Origin: CAVSRC01 sp963743015
GTDB lineage: Bacteria > Pseudomonadota > Alphaproteobacteria > Rhizobiales > Kaistiaceae
Assembly: GCA_963743015.1 (NCBI GenBank)
Contig: CAVUOD010000014.1
Location: 248,001-312,000 of the forward strand
Direction: 5' to 3'
DNA length: 64,000 bases
Shown here: one piece after another, positions 63,916 through 64,000 of the stretch
How the letters are laid out: each line of letters opens with the position of its first letter
Position numbering within the stretch: the first letter of the stretch is position 1
Program-made: the position numbers and the translations under genes
Notes under the pieces: generated by a model
Database searches by the model: none
What the model was told of the DNA's origin: nothing
What the model saw: the letters and a program-made list of their open reading frames with translations, nothing else

Positions 63916-64000
63916 GATGCTGCGCTCGCATATCGCCGCGCGACGTCGAGGTCGGCAGGCGTGTTCACATTGAAGAAGGGATCGACATCGCCGTCCATGG
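63912..64000 (-). CDS. mobA: Molybdenum cofactor guanylyltransferase MobA, C-terminal fragment
   Basis: The last 28 codons of a minus-strand gene that continues beyond the right edge. FFNVNTPADL near the end is the characteristic MobA C-terminal sequence; the gene order mobA-mobB with a 4-base overlap supports this. Confidence 0.82.
   Translation of the reverse strand, partial: MDGDVDPFFNVNTPADLDVARRYASAAS

Overview
This window is about 64 kb of high-GC DNA from an alphaproteobacterium, most likely of the order Hyphomicrobiales. The pointers are an sHdr/LbpA sulfur-oxidation locus of the Hyphomicrobium type, FixK/FNR-type TTGAT-N4-(A/G)TCAA boxes, the high density of sugar and branched-chain amino-acid ABC transporters, and palindromic GC-rich intergenic repeats. 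I cannot name the genus from sequence alone. No rRNA, tRNA, CRISPR, phage or insertion sequence was found.

Layout. (1) 1-2.4 kb: end of a sugar operon (SorC/DeoR-type regulator tail, HAD phosphatase, xylulokinase). (2) 2.4-7.2 kb, minus strand: RND efflux pump (carrying an internal stop codon) and its HlyD adaptor, behind a perfect palindromic operator. (3) 7.2-13.6 kb, minus strand: complete cytochrome bd locus cydD-cydC-cydA-cydB-cydX with a FixK/FNR box before cydA. (4) 13.8-25.5 kb: a full sHdr sulfur-oxidation locus: lipoate-protein ligase, an intergenic repeat mosaic, a small ferredoxin-like protein, a cysteine-less glutamine-amidotransferase homologue, then a nearly gap-free operon dsrE3-hdrC1-hdrB1-hdrA-hyp-hdrC2-hdrB2-hyp-lbpA-yeiH-dsrE2-tusA. 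(5) 25.8-29.4 kb: copper module (SHOCT protein, CopZ, CsoR-family repressor with a Cys-His-His site, CopA) with its own anaerobox and metal-repressor operator. (6) 29.4-43.4 kb: two sugar ABC systems on either side of a GntR regulator, with SMP-30 lactonase, RraA-like aldolase, D-2-hydroxyacid dehydrogenase, VOC protein, a uronate-dehydrogenase-like epimerase and a LacI regulator. (7) 43.5-56.5 kb: a LacI-type operator pair, a DddP-like M24 protein with an altered metal site, a 3-hydroxyisobutyrate-dehydrogenase-like enzyme, a five-gene Liv-type ABC system, an SDR, and an acetoin/2-oxoacid dehydrogenase complex with an aldehyde dehydrogenase inside. (8) 56.6-63.3 kb: a third sugar ABC operon with an L-fucose/arabinose-isomerase-like protein and its LacI regulator. 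(9) 63.4-64 kb: mobB and the end of mobA.

How it works together. The sHdr operon should move sulfane sulfur from TusA/DsrE carriers to the heterodisulfide-reductase-like complex, which passes electrons to the lipoylated carrier LbpA; the adjacent ligase would load LbpA, and YeiH may export an oxidised sulfur product. The rest is mainly inducible carbon uptake and oxidation. Four of the ABC binding-protein genes are followed by strong stem-loops, which would favour expression of the binding protein over the membrane and ATPase subunits.

A caution for anyone using the sequence: nine genes carry a net +1 frameshift, and each can be repaired by removing one base from a two-base run. Together with one in-frame stop in the RND pump this looks more like residual sequencing insertions than biological decay. 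These genes are typed as pseudogenes because the frame is broken as given, but most are probably functional in the organism.
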